A DNA stretch of 64,000 nucleotides from Chryseobacterium sp. 39-10 (GTDB lineage Bacteria; Bacteroidota; Bacteroidia; Flavobacteriales; Weeksellaceae). The stretch lies in contig MKTK01000011.1 in assembly GCA_001898255.1 (NCBI GenBank), positions 21,009 to 85,008 on the forward strand, written 5' to 3'. A model generated the notes under the pieces. The model saw nothing but the letters and a program-made list of their open reading frames with translations, made no database searches and was not told where the DNA came from. Position numbers and translations under genes: made by a program. Shown here in pieces: positions 29,378 to 39,966 of this stretch; positions within the stretch are counted from its first letter, which is position 1, and every line of letters begins with the position of its first letter.

Positions 29378-29890
29378 ATGGCAATTATACGCGAGCTCTT
29401 AGGCAAAACACCTCAAATTGGTGAAGGAACATTTCTGGCAGAAACCGCTACTGTGATCGGTGATGTAGTGATGGGTAAACAATGTAGTGTTTGGTACAAT
29501 GCGGTCATTCGTGGCGATGTGCATTCCATTAGGATGGGCGATAAGGTGAATGTTCAGGACAACGCGATGTTGCACTGCACTTACGAAAAATTCCCACTCA
29601 ACATCGGCAATAATGTATCGATTGGACATAATGCCATCGTTCACGGATGCACGATTCAGGACAATGTGTTAATCGGCATGGGCGCCATTGTGATGGACGA
29701 TTGCTTGGTAGAGAGCAACTCTATTGTGGGTGCAGGATCGGTGGTGACGCAGGGAACACATATAAAGTCCGGTGAAGTTTGGGGCGGTGTGCCTGCAAGA
29801 AAAATTAAAGATATTTCCGCTGAATTACTGGAAGGCGAGGTGAACCGCATCGCTAATAATTATGTGAAATATTCGTCTTGGTACGAATAA
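29378..29890 (+). CDS. Gamma carbonic anhydrase family protein
   Basis: Left-handed beta-helix hexapeptide repeats; GDVVMGKQCSVWYNAVIRGDVHSIRMGDKVNVQDNAMLHCT. Confidence 0.93.
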   Translation: MAIIRELLGKTPQIGEGTFLAETATVIGDVVMGKQCSVWYNAVIRGDVHSIRMGDKVNVQDNAMLHCTYEKFPLNIGNNVSIGHNAIVHGCTIQDNVLIGMGAIVMDDCLVESNSIVGAGSVVTQGTHIKSGEVWGGVPARKIKDISAELLEGEVNRIANNYVKYSSWYE

Positions 29891-29957
29891 TGAAGCATAA
29901 CCTACAGCAATGAACTTTAAAAAAGAGTCGATCTTGGTTGTTTTGTAATTTTTAGAA

Positions 29958-30908
29958 ATGAAAAAAATAAAGGAAATCGTTGGGCTGTTGAGGGAAACCT
30001 TTACGCAATGGAATAAATCTTCTGCTGCGGCAGACTCTGCCGGTATTGCCTACAACGCTATTTTTTCCTTGCCAGGTCTTTTGATTATCGTGATATGGAT
30101 TGCCGGATTTTTCTTCGCTGATGAAGCGATTCGTGGTGAGATTAATCGCCAAGTAAGCGAAGTGGCAGGAGAAGAAATTGGCAACAGTATTCAGGACATG
30201 GTTCGCAGCGCCGTTTGGGATCGGGAAAATGTATGGATGAAGATCATTGGTGTTTTTTCACTGGTTTTCGGGGCAACGACTTTGTTTTTTCAAATGCAAA
30301 AAAGTTTAAATGAGTTGTGGGGCGTGGAGGCCGCGCCCAAAAGGGCGCTCCAGAAATATGTGCTCGATCGGGCCAATTCACTGGGGATGATTCTCATCAT
30401 TTCCTTTTTGCTTCTCATCAGCATGATGCTTACTTCTGTGCTGGGCATTGCAAGCAACTGGATTACTACCGAGTTTGGTTTAGAGACATTTATACTGATT
30501 CAGGTGGTTAACTTTTCTGTCAGTTTTGTGGTGGTTACCCTTCTTTTTGGTTTAATGTTTAAAATTTTACCCGATGTGGAAATACGATGGAATTCCGTTT
30601 GGATTGGGGCAATTGTTACTGCATTCTTATTTACCATTGGTAAATTCTTAATCGGTATTTACTTCGAAATTGCCAAGCCTACATCCGTTTTTGGTGCGGC
30701 GGGAACCATTATTTTGCTGATGATGTGGATCAATTATTCCTGTCAGTTGGTTTTCTTTGGTGCAGAGTTCACCAAAGTGTATGCAATTAAGAAAGGATAT
30801 TCCATTCGTCCTTCCAAATTTGCCAAATGGAACGCCGAAAAGTTACAGCAGAACATCTTAGAACAGCGAGAAGGGGAAGCCCATGCCAACGAAAGTAAAA
30901 CCAGCTGA
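29958..30908 (+). CDS. YihY/virulence factor BrkB family membrane protein
   Basis: FFQMQKSLNELWGVEAAPKR, multiple TM, VFGAAGTIILLMMWINYSCQLVFFGAEFTKVYA. Confidence 0.9.
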   Translation: MKKIKEIVGLLRETFTQWNKSSAAADSAGIAYNAIFSLPGLLIIVIWIAGFFFADEAIRGEINRQVSEVAGEEIGNSIQDMVRSAVWDRENVWMKIIGVFSLVFGATTLFFQMQKSLNELWGVEAAPKRALQKYVLDRANSLGMILIISFLLLISMMLTSVLGIASNWITTEFGLETFILIQVVNFSVSFVVVTLLFGLMFKILPDVEIRWNSVWIGAIVTAFLFTIGKFLIGIYFEIAKPTSVFGAAGTIILLMMWINYSCQLVFFGAEFTKVYAIKKGYSIRPSKFAKWNAEKLQQNILEQREGEAHANESKTS

Positions 30909-31005
30909 TATCCCCTGATCTACCCTTTATTTTTTTCAGCGAAATGTGAGGGTGAAGTACTTTTCTTTAACCAACAGCCAACAGGCAATACTCAAACATT
31001 TTCAG

Positions 31006-31013
31006 TAATTTTG
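31006..31013 (+). promoter_or_regulatory. -7 element TAATTTTG immediately upstream of helicase start
   Basis: TAnnTTTG 4 nt before ATG at 31018. Confidence 0.4.
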
Positions 31014-31017
31014 AGGG

Positions 31018-33150
31018 ATGAATGAATCGCTCTTCAATCTTGCCGAACATACCAACAGAAGTATCTTCCTCACCGGGAAAGCAGGGACAGGGAAAACGAC
31101 TTTTCTGAACGACTTCGTCCGGAAAACACACAAAAAGCATATTGTGGTGGCGCCTACCGGAATTGCAGCCATCAATGCAGGTGGCGTTACGATTCACTCC
31201 ATGTTTGGTTTGCCGCCACGCACCTTTGTGCCCACAACAGACAGAATTGATGGCAATCTTGCAATGAACATTGCCGATTTGATGCATCATTTCAAATACC
31301 GGAAAGATAAACAAAAACTCCTTCGCGAAATCGACATGGTCATCATTGATGAGGTTTCCATGCTGCGCGCCGATGTTCTGGACATGATGGATTTTGCGCT
31401 TCGTTTTGTACGTCGGAATCAGCAAAAGTTTGGAGGAGTACAGATGTTGTTGATAGGCGATTTGTACCAGCTTCCGCCCGTGGTGCGCGACGAAAATTTA
31501 CTGAGTCAATACTATGATTCACCCTTCTTTTTCGATAGTTGGGCGCTGAAGGAAGTGCCGCTAATTACCATAGAACTTACCACTGTTTACCGCCAAAAGG
31601 ACGAGAAGTTTTTGGATATTCTCAACGAAATTCGGGATGGCGAAATTCGTGACATCGACTTCGATACACTCAATGAAAGATACATCCCCGATTTTGAGCC
31701 CACTGATGAACCGTATGTTTATCTCACTTCTCACAACCGAATGGCGGATGAAATTAACAGAAAAAAATTAGTAGAGCTGCCTGGAAAGTCCAGCTTTTTT
31801 AAAGCTGATATTGTCGGCGATTTTAATGAGAACCAATATCCAAACGATGAAACGCTGGAATTGAAAGTGGGTGCGCAAATTATGTTCATCCGAAACGATG
31901 CCAGTGGTGAAAAACGGTATTTTAACGGGAAACTTGCCGAAATAATGGAGCTGGATGATCAGGGAATCACCGTGCTTATTGATGGAGAAGATGAAGTTTA
32001 TACCCTGAAGAAGGAAGTATGGGAGCAAAAGCGCTATGCAATGGATGATCAAAAAAACATTACTGAGAAGGTTTTGGGGAGTTTCAAACAATATCCCATT
32101 CGTTTGGCGTGGGCGGTTACCATTCATAAAAGTCAGGGACTTACTTTTGACCGGCTCATTATCGATGCCGGAAAATCCTTTGCTTCAGGACAAGTCTATG
32201 TCGCGCTTTCTCGTTGCCGTACCCTGGAAGGAATTGTGTTAAAGTCCAGAATTACCGCCGACGTGATTTTTGCCGACCGAAGAGTCGCAAAGTTTCAAGA
32301 TGAAACCCATGCTAACGATCGTGTGGAGGAAATCCTGAATGCCGAAAAGTTTGATTACAGCATCAGGAAAATATTGAATAAACTGGATTGCACTTGGTTT
32401 ACTGCTTCGCTTTTGGGTTGGAATCATGCCGCGTCAAAAAGTAAATCAATCGATAATGACGCAGCAAAAATGCTGTACCAAGCGATGAAAGCGGAGGCGG
32501 ATAATTTTAGTTCTATTTTTAAAAAATTCGAGAGCATCATCCGTCAGAAAACCCGTAGATTTATACTGGGAGATGAGCAGTGGGATGAGATTGAGAACAA
32601 ATGCCGCGGTGCAGTCAATTTCTTTTTTACGCAAGTTAATGAAAAGTTCTTCAGGCCATTGTTCGAATTTTATGCACAGTCTAAAGCAGTAAAAGGACTC
32701 AAACAATACAATGAGGATTTTCGTGTGTTTCTGGATGATCTGGAAGATTACCTGAACGATTTAAAAGGCATTTATCTTTTGGATGTGAAGCTCTTCGATG
32801 CCGAAAACGAAGTGAAAATCTCAACAAAAGTAGCCAAAGTTCCTTCGCATATTCTCAGTTTTCAATTGTTTGAGGAAGGTAAAAGCATACCTGAAATAGC
32901 CCGTGAACGCGGTTTAGTAACAGAAACCATTTTCGGCCATTTGGCTAAATTCGCATCTCTGGGTTTGCTGGATCTTAGCAGGATTCTTCCGAAAGAGAAA
33001 ATTAAAATTTTTGAAAAAGAATTCCAAAATGCAGATTTGCATTCGTCCCTAAACGACTGGAAAAGCGCGCTGCCTAAAGAGTTTGAATTTAATGAAATCC
33101 GTTTGTTGCTCAATCATTACATGAGAGAATCCAACGAAGAGACCGATTAA
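31018..33150 (+). CDS. PIF1/RecD-like helicase with C-terminal helix-turn-helix
   Basis: FLTGKAGTGKTTFLNDFV, APTGIAAINAGGVTIHSMF, VIIDEVSMLRADVLDMMD, AWAVTIHKSQGLTFD; C-terminal HTH_40-like GKSIPEIARERGLVTETIFGHL. Confidence 0.9.
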   Translation: MNESLFNLAEHTNRSIFLTGKAGTGKTTFLNDFVRKTHKKHIVVAPTGIAAINAGGVTIHSMFGLPPRTFVPTTDRIDGNLAMNIADLMHHFKYRKDKQKLLREIDMVIIDEVSMLRADVLDMMDFALRFVRRNQQKFGGVQMLLIGDLYQLPPVVRDENLLSQYYDSPFFFDSWALKEVPLITIELTTVYRQKDEKFLDILNEIRDGEIRDIDFDTLNERYIPDFEPTDEPYVYLTSHNRMADEINRKKLVELPGKSSFFKADIVGDFNENQYPNDETLELKVGAQIMFIRNDASGEKRYFNGKLAEIMELDDQGITVLIDGEDEVYTLKKEVWEQKRYAMDDQKNITEKVLGSFKQYPIRLAWAVTIHKSQGLTFDRLIIDAGKSFASGQVYVALSRCRTLEGIVLKSRITADVIFADRRVAKFQDETHANDRVEEILNAEKFDYSIRKILNKLDCTWFTASLLGWNHAASKSKSIDNDAAKMLYQAMKAEADNFSSIFKKFESIIRQKTRRFILGDEQWDEIENKCRGAVNFFFTQVNEKFFRPLFEFYAQSKAVKGLKQYNEDFRVFLDDLEDYLNDLKGIYLLDVKLFDAENEVKISTKVAKVPSHILSFQLFEEGKSIPEIARERGLVTETIFGHLAKFASLGLLDLSRILPKEKIKIFEKEFQNADLHSSLNDWKSALPKEFEFNEIRLLLNHYMRESNEETD

Positions 33151-33152
33151 AA

Positions 33153-34787
33153 TCAACTTTTTTTCTTCCGCGCCTGGTACTTCTTAATGATGGTGTAAAA
33201 AACCAAAAAGCCAAGAACAAAGATCGAAATTCGTGAAAGCAAATCACCGGTTCTGCTGTAAAAAGTCTTTGTGTCGTAGAGATTGATTTTTGCAAAAAGT
33301 GCCGTTTGATCGCCATACAGTGTGTCGGCCAACACATCGCCCCTTGCGTTGATGTGGGCAGAAATACCGCTGTTGGCAGACCGCGCAATTTCGCGACGAG
33401 TTTCTATCGCGCGAAGCCGCGCATAAGACATCAGTTGCTCATGTCCCTGCGTAACGCCCCACCAAGAATCGTTGGTCATAATGGCCAGGAAATTTGCTCC
33501 TTTTTTCACGTAATCGGTAGTGAATTCGCCATAAATACTTTCATAGCAAATAATGGGTGCGAGTTGACCAGCATTAAATGGATTAGTGAAAACTTTTCGT
33601 TCAGGATCCGTGGCAAGTGATGAAACGGTGCCTCCCAAGTTGAGCATCGCATCGCCTAAAATTGGCTTCAATACGTTGATATAGGGAAAAATCTCCACAC
33701 CAGGAACGAGCTTTCCTTTGTGATAAACCTCCACTTTTTGATTTGGAATTATTTGTACAGCACTGTTATAACTGTCCACAAAAGAACCGTCCGATACCTC
33801 GTAAGAAGTTGCCGTTTTTTCTGCCGGATTATGGTAAAATTTGTGCGAAGAGATGCCGGTCACAAAAGCAGATTTGGGATGTTGGCTGAGGAAATTTTTG
33901 ATGCTGTTCAGCAGTTGGCTGTTTTCGAAGCCACGTTCTGAAATGGAACCATAGCCGGGAAGTGAGGTTTCCGGGCCAATGTAATAATCAATTTTTCCTT
34001 TTGAATTTTGCGCTGCCAAAGTGAGCAGATCATTGAGGATGGTAATGCTGTCTTTGGAATATTTTTCGGCGTAAGGATCAAGTTCCGGCTGCAGCATTAA
34101 TACATTCACCGAACCTATGGGTTTTTCATTAAACTGATTGTATTTAATAACGGAAACCAGCATGGGCAGAACAACGGCCAATACCAAAACCGAAGTGTTG
34201 ACGATGAGTGATTTGCGTTTTCTGCCGGCTTCCCAAATTCTTAAAGTATAAAATGCATAAACATTTATAAGTAAAATCCAGAAGCTGCCTCCTGTGGCGC
34301 CCAAACTATCGTACCACTGAATGAGTTTTGGGTAATCCGAAAAAACATTTCCCAAGTTGAGCCATGGCCAGGTTAACTCCCAGCTCAGATGAAATTTCTC
34401 GAAACTCATCCATATGGCAACAAAAAAAACAAGTCCCCAATAGGTGCCTTGCGCATTTTTGTACCAATGATACAGTTGAAAAACCAATGAATACAACAAC
34501 GAATTTACAATCACAGGAAACAAAACCGCCATAAGGGAATGGGTGCCGTCCGGATTTTTGGAGCCATAAAGCCATCCGGTTGTTACAATATTCCAGATCA
34601 CAAAACAGAGGTAACTGAGGCCAAAAACAACCCAACCTTTATGTTTGAAATTTGAAAATTTGGAGATGTCGTGTTCCATCATCAGCAACGGAACCAGCGC
34701 CACAAAGATGAAAAACGGCACGCCGTATGTAGGCCACGAAATGCTGAGAAGTACCGCCGATAAAAGCGAGAGAAAGATATATTTCAT
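33153..34787 (-). CDS. lnt: Apolipoprotein N-acyltransferase
   Basis: N-terminal TMs, nitrilase-like domain YYIGPETSLPGYG..YHKGKLVPGVEIFPY..PIICYESIYGEFTTDYV. Confidence 0.93.
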   Translation of the reverse strand: MKYIFLSLLSAVLLSISWPTYGVPFFIFVALVPLLMMEHDISKFSNFKHKGWVVFGLSYLCFVIWNIVTTGWLYGSKNPDGTHSLMAVLFPVIVNSLLYSLVFQLYHWYKNAQGTYWGLVFFVAIWMSFEKFHLSWELTWPWLNLGNVFSDYPKLIQWYDSLGATGGSFWILLINVYAFYTLRIWEAGRKRKSLIVNTSVLVLAVVLPMLVSVIKYNQFNEKPIGSVNVLMLQPELDPYAEKYSKDSITILNDLLTLAAQNSKGKIDYYIGPETSLPGYGSISERGFENSQLLNSIKNFLSQHPKSAFVTGISSHKFYHNPAEKTATSYEVSDGSFVDSYNSAVQIIPNQKVEVYHKGKLVPGVEIFPYINVLKPILGDAMLNLGGTVSSLATDPERKVFTNPFNAGQLAPIICYESIYGEFTTDYVKKGANFLAIMTNDSWWGVTQGHEQLMSYARLRAIETRREIARSANSGISAHINARGDVLADTLYGDQTALFAKINLYDTKTFYSRTGDLLSRISIFVLGFLVFYTIIKKYQARKKKS

Positions 34788-34887
34788 AACGAATGAGCTT
34801 TACAAAGGCAACTGATCGGCTGTTGCCATCATTTTATGCCGCACAAATTTAATCAAAAATATCAAGCGCCATTTAATCTGCTATCCT

Positions 34888-35256
34888 TTAAAAGGAGCGC
34901 TCAAATTCCACGCTTGCGCCTTTCAATTCGCCTTTCATAGGAGGTGCGGTCTTGGTGATTTTTATTTTAATGAATGAAATCTTAGGGAACGCTTCGTGCA
35001 CCGCGTTCAGAATTCGTCCAGCTACATGCTCCAAAAGTTTCGACGGAATCGACATTTCTTCATGGATTATATCATTGATTTCTGCATAACTGATGGTGTC
35101 TTCCAAAGCATCAGTATCGGTGGCTTTCCACAAATCGGCATGGAGTTCGAGCGTAATCCAATAGTAGGTGCCAATAAGGTTTTCTTCCGGAAGAACCCCG
35201 TGGTGGGCGTAAATCTTAATCTCTTCTAAGATAATTTTTGAAGTCATTGTTGTCAA
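34888..35256 (-). CDS. folB: Dihydroneopterin aldolase
   Basis: IILEEIKIYAHHGVLPEENLIGTYYWITLEL...DTISYAEINDIIHEEM. Confidence 0.93.
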   Translation of the reverse strand: MTTMTSKIILEEIKIYAHHGVLPEENLIGTYYWITLELHADLWKATDTDALEDTISYAEINDIIHEEMSIPSKLLEHVAGRILNAVHEAFPKISFIKIKITKTAPPMKGELKGASVEFERSF

Positions 35257-35259
35257 TCA

Positions 35260-36561
35260 TTAATGCGTTAACAAAAATCGTTTTAATTCTTCAAAATCCG
35301 GCTGAATTTCCACCGATTTTTTATCTTTTTTCATTAAATCATTTAGAGTTGCTGGGAGGTGAACCTTACATTTTGTTGCCTTTTCTACTGCTTCAGGGAA
35401 TTTCACTGGATGTGCAGTTTCCAGAATCAGCCCTTTGTTACCGGGATTTTCATGCATGAATTTTTTCAAGGCAGCGTAGGCAACTGCACCGTGTGGTTCC
35501 AATATATAATTAAATTTTTGATGAACGTCCGAGATCGTTCTCAATGTTTTCTCGTCATCAATAGCGTAGCCAGAAATGGCATCCTGCATGTCCTTAAACT
35601 GATGCTGAAACAGCTCTAGAATCCTGACGAAATTACTCGGGTTTCCGACATCCATTGCATTGGAAAGTGTTGCCACGGTTTTTTTGATTTCAAATTTTTG
35701 TGTTTTTAAATAATGGGGAACCACATCATTTTCATTGCAGCCCGCAACAAAATGTTCCACGGGAAGACCTCGGAAATAGGATAAAATTCCGGCGCAAATA
35801 TTACCGAAATTTCCACTCGGAACACTGATGACCGGTTTTTCTGAATGGTTCTGCTGCCATTGTTTCAAAGCAAGCAGATAGTAAATTTGCTGAGGAAGCC
35901 AACGCGCTACGTTGATGGAATTCGCAGAGGTAAGCAATCGCTCAGTATTGATATTTTCATCTGCAAATGCCATTTTAACCAAATCCTGACAGTCGTCAAA
36001 ACTTCCACTTACTTCCAGTGATGTAATGTTTTCGCCAAGCGCGGTGAGTTGTTGCTCCTGCACCTTGCTCACTCGGTTTTTGGGATACAGAATCACCACT
36101 TCAACGTTAGGAATTTTGTAAAATCCATTCGCCACGGCACCTCCGGTGTCCCCAGAAGTAGCCACCAAAACGGTTACTTTTCTCTTCTCATTTTTCAAAA
36201 AATAAGATAAACAACGGCTCATGAATCGGGCGCCAATATCTTTAAATGCCAACGTGGGTCCATGGAAAAGTTCTAAAACATCAATGTTTTCATTGATTTT
36301 CTTTAACGGAATTTCAAAATTGATGGTTTCGGAGACAATGGTTCTGAGGTTATATTCTGGGATTTCATCACCTACAAAGTCCTTCATGCAGCGAAAGGCG
36401 ATTTCATCATCAGAAAACTGCCCGAGATTGGCGATAAAGTCTTTGTCAAATAGAGGAATAAACTCAGGGAAAAAAAGACCTTTGTCATTGCCCTGCCCTT
36501 TAATGGTGGCTTCTTTAAAGGAAACTTTTTCGTTCTTATCTTTTAAATTATAGTATTTCAT
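35260..36561 (-). CDS. thrC: Threonine synthase
   Basis: FHGPTLAFKDIGARFMSRCLSYFL, VATSGDTGGAVANGFY, VPSGNFGNICAGI. Confidence 0.97.
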   Translation of the reverse strand: MKYYNLKDKNEKVSFKEATIKGQGNDKGLFFPEFIPLFDKDFIANLGQFSDDEIAFRCMKDFVGDEIPEYNLRTIVSETINFEIPLKKINENIDVLELFHGPTLAFKDIGARFMSRCLSYFLKNEKRKVTVLVATSGDTGGAVANGFYKIPNVEVVILYPKNRVSKVQEQQLTALGENITSLEVSGSFDDCQDLVKMAFADENINTERLLTSANSINVARWLPQQIYYLLALKQWQQNHSEKPVISVPSGNFGNICAGILSYFRGLPVEHFVAGCNENDVVPHYLKTQKFEIKKTVATLSNAMDVGNPSNFVRILELFQHQFKDMQDAISGYAIDDEKTLRTISDVHQKFNYILEPHGAVAYAALKKFMHENPGNKGLILETAHPVKFPEAVEKATKCKVHLPATLNDLMKKDKKSVEIQPDFEELKRFLLTH

Positions 36562-36591
36562 TGGGACGAAGTAAGCGTTTAAAATTGGGTT

Positions 36592-37509
36592 TTAGATGAG
36601 TTTTATTCCTTCATTGTTGATTTTGGAAACGTACACCAAACTCTCAATGCCGATGGAGGTAAATTCAGCTTTCATCATTTCAACAATGTTTTGTGCAACG
36701 GTTTCGTTTTCGCTCAGCATAAAAATGGAGGGTCCTGAACCCGAAATTCCTCCACCCAAAGCCCCAAGCTCTAAGCTTCTTGTTTTAATCATATCAAATT
36801 TGGGAATAAGAATACTGCGAACAGGTTCTACAATAACGTCGTTCATGCTTCTGCCGATAAGCGCGTGGTCGTTTTTCAAAATACCAGCCACCAATCCTGC
36901 AACATTTCCCCATTGGGTTACCGCATCTTTCAGTTGAATATGTTTTTTGAGAATTTGTCGGGCATCCGATGTTTTTACTTCCACCTGGGGATGCACGGCA
37001 GCAACGTATAAATTGGGCGAACTTAAAGGAATAATATCAATAGGATCCGATGATTTCACCAATGTAATGCCACCATAAATGCAAGGGGCAATGTTGTCGG
37101 CATGGCGAACGCCGGAAGCCAATTCTTCGCCATACATGGCAAAATGGACCAGTTCTTTTTCGGAAAGCGGGTTGCCCAATAATTTGTTCAGACCAAAAGC
37201 GGCACCTGCTGCACTGGCTGCACTGGAACCCAAGCCGCTCCCGGGTTTTATGTTTTTATGAATGCTGACTTCAACACCCAAGTTCAGGTTGAGGTATTCT
37301 AAAATTTTGAGAATCACTACACCGGCTACATTTTTTTCTGGTTCGGTGGGCAAACCAAAAGAATCGGTATGATTGATGATGATTTTTGGTTCTTCTAAAA
37401 GGCGAAATTCCATTTCATCAAATGGTTCATTCATTGCCATCCCAAGAATATCGAATCCGCACACCAAATTGGCAATGGTAGCAGGAACTTTTAATTGTAT
37501 TTTTTCCAT
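36592..37509 (-). CDS. thrB: Homoserine kinase
   Basis: GHMP kinase motif IKPGSGLGSSAASAAGAAFGLN; between thrA and thrC. Confidence 0.96.
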   Translation of the reverse strand: MEKIQLKVPATIANLVCGFDILGMAMNEPFDEMEFRLLEEPKIIINHTDSFGLPTEPEKNVAGVVILKILEYLNLNLGVEVSIHKNIKPGSGLGSSAASAAGAAFGLNKLLGNPLSEKELVHFAMYGEELASGVRHADNIAPCIYGGITLVKSSDPIDIIPLSSPNLYVAAVHPQVEVKTSDARQILKKHIQLKDAVTQWGNVAGLVAGILKNDHALIGRSMNDVIVEPVRSILIPKFDMIKTRSLELGALGGGISGSGPSIFMLSENETVAQNIVEMMKAEFTSIGIESLVYVSKINNEGIKLI

Positions 37510-37518
37510 TTTTAATTT

Positions 37519-39966
37519 TTAAACTGATCTTACTATGTCTGCAAAAACGCCACTGGCAGTCACTTCAGCACCAGCGCCCGCACCTTTCACCACCAATGGC
37601 TGCTCGGAGTAGCGAAGCGTTTTGAAGATCACAATATTGTCTTTTCCGTAGAGATGAAACAGGTCGCTTTCGGGTGAGATTTGCTGGAGGCCGACTTTCG
37701 CTTTTCCGTTATTAAACTCGGCGACATACTTTAGTATTTTCCCCTGTTTTTTTGCCTCATCCAAAATCGATTTGAAATGTGTTTCATATTTCAGTAAACT
37801 ATCATAAAAATCGACCACGCTTCCGTGCATGCATTCATCTGGCAGGAAGCTGTCATTTTCTATTTCGCTAAATTCCAATGGGAAGCCAGCTTCTCGTGCA
37901 AGAATTAAAATTTTTCTCGCAACATCAGTTCCTGCCAAATCCAGCCGAGGGTCGGGTTCGGTGTATCCTTCTTTCTGTGCCTGTTTCACCACTTCGGAGA
38001 AACTTCGGTTTCCATCATAATGATTAAAAACAAAATTGAGCGTTCCGCTTAATACTGCCTGAACCGACACAATCTGGTCGCCGCTTCTCATGAGATCATT
38101 AATGGTTCCGATGATGGGTAAACCTGCGCCCACATTGGTTTCAAAGTAAAAATTACATTGATGGTTCTTTGCGGAATTTTTGAGTTGAAGATAAAAATCG
38201 TAGTCTGATGCTGCAGCAATTTTATTGCACGCGACGATGTTGATGCTTCTTTTCAGCAGACGTTCGTAAATGTTGATTACTTCGGCATTGGCGGTAACAT
38301 CCACAAAAACCGAATTGCGAAGGTTGCGATCAATGATTTGTTCTGCAAACTTTTCGGGCGAATAATCTAAACCGTTTTCCTTTAAACTAAACATCTCGTT
38401 TTCAGATAATCCGTCTTCTGAGAGCATCATTTTTTTACTGTTAGCAATACCTGCAATTTTCAGGTTAGTCCGCAAGTGGTGTTTTAAATATTCATTTTGT
38501 CTGAAGATTTGATCAATCAGCTTTGAGCCCACGTTTCCAACGCCGCAAATGTAGACGTGTACCTGTTTGGTTTCATTCTCGAAGAAATTTTCGTGAAGAA
38601 CGTTGATGGCCTTTTTTACATCATTTTCAGCAATTACGACGCTGATGTTCTTTTCGGAAGAACCTTGTGCAATAGCGCGGATGTTGATGCCGTTATTGCC
38701 TAATGCACCAAACATTTTTGCACAAACACCGCTTTTGCTTTTCATGTTTTCGCCCACCAAAGCCACGATGGAAAGTTGATTTTCAATTTTCACCGGATGA
38801 ATTCGGCTTAGTTTTACATCGTCTTCAAAAGTTGTATTGATGGCGGTTTCGGCCTTGGAGACCTCGTTTTCACTTATGGCGATTGTGATGGAATGTTCTG
38901 ACGAGCTTTGGGTAATCAGGATGACGTTTATTTTTTCGTTGCTGAGGCACTGAAAAAGTTGTGCAGAAATGCCGGGAATTCCCACCATTCCGCTTCCTTC
39001 TAATGTAAGCAGTGCAATTTTGCTCATATTGGAAATGCCGACCGCCACTTGGTTTTCATTTTTCTTCACATTATTCCGGGAAGAAACAAGTGTTCCGTGA
39101 TTTTCTGGGTGAAAGGTATTTTTAATCCAGAGATCAATGTTTTTGTTCATCACCGGATGAAGCGTCGGTGGATACAATACTTTTGCTCCAAAATGGGATA
39201 ATTCCATCGCTTCCTGATAGGAAATATTGGGGATGCTTTTGGCGTTGGAAACGATGCGTGGGTCGGCAGTCATCATGCCGTTCACATCGGTCCAGATCTG
39301 TAATTCGTCTGCTTGTAGTGCAGCCGCTATAACAGATGCCGTGTAATCGGAACCGCCTCGGCCAAGTGTTGTGGCATTGCCGTTTTCGTCACTTGCTACA
39401 AAACCCGGAACAATAGTGATTTGATGATGATTATCTTTGAAATAGGATCGCAGATTTTGGTTGGTAGTATCGAAATTTATTTTTGCGTGGGTAAAGTGGG
39501 CATCTGTTTTAATCAGATCAGGCGCATTCATCCACACGGCATCCAAACCATCCGATTGTAGTTGGGCAACGATAATATTAGACGATAGAAATTCACCGTA
39601 AGAGGTAATTCTGTCTTTTATCTTGTCGGTAAATTCTCCCAACACAAAAATGCTGTTGCAAAGGTCTTCAATATCGTTAAAGTGTTTTTTCACAAAACTT
39701 AACCATGCACTTTGCCCAGAAATAGGGATTAAATTTTGAACCAGTGTCAGGTGCTTTTCTTCAAGTTTTTTGACGATTTGGGTATAGTTTTCATTCTTCT
39801 GGGCAGCGAAGGTGGAGGCGTTAATCAGCGAGTCGGTAACCCCTGACATTGCGGAGACAACCACTATTACTTTATCTTTTTTGGCCTGTTTTTCAATGAT
39901 GTTTTTAACGAGAAGGATAGGATTGGAATCTGCCACCGAAGTTCCCCCAAATTTCAACACTTTCAT
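37519..39966 (-). CDS. thrA: Bifunctional aspartate kinase / homoserine dehydrogenase
   Basis: MKVLKFGGTSVADSNPILLVKNII; ACT-like repeats; C-terminal homoserine dehydrogenase GTLNFVFNHY...EPDPRLDLAGTDVARKILILARE. Confidence 0.98.
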   Translation of the reverse strand: MKVLKFGGTSVADSNPILLVKNIIEKQAKKDKVIVVVSAMSGVTDSLINASTFAAQKNENYTQIVKKLEEKHLTLVQNLIPISGQSAWLSFVKKHFNDIEDLCNSIFVLGEFTDKIKDRITSYGEFLSSNIIVAQLQSDGLDAVWMNAPDLIKTDAHFTHAKINFDTTNQNLRSYFKDNHHQITIVPGFVASDENGNATTLGRGGSDYTASVIAAALQADELQIWTDVNGMMTADPRIVSNAKSIPNISYQEAMELSHFGAKVLYPPTLHPVMNKNIDLWIKNTFHPENHGTLVSSRNNVKKNENQVAVGISNMSKIALLTLEGSGMVGIPGISAQLFQCLSNEKINVILITQSSSEHSITIAISENEVSKAETAINTTFEDDVKLSRIHPVKIENQLSIVALVGENMKSKSGVCAKMFGALGNNGINIRAIAQGSSEKNISVVIAENDVKKAINVLHENFFENETKQVHVYICGVGNVGSKLIDQIFRQNEYLKHHLRTNLKIAGIANSKKMMLSEDGLSENEMFSLKENGLDYSPEKFAEQIIDRNLRNSVFVDVTANAEVINIYERLLKRSINIVACNKIAAASDYDFYLQLKNSAKNHQCNFYFETNVGAGLPIIGTINDLMRSGDQIVSVQAVLSGTLNFVFNHYDGNRSFSEVVKQAQKEGYTEPDPRLDLAGTDVARKILILAREAGFPLEFSEIENDSFLPDECMHGSVVDFYDSLLKYETHFKSILDEAKKQGKILKYVAEFNNGKAKVGLQQISPESDLFHLYGKDNIVIFKTLRYSEQPLVVKGAGAGAEVTASGVFADIVRSV

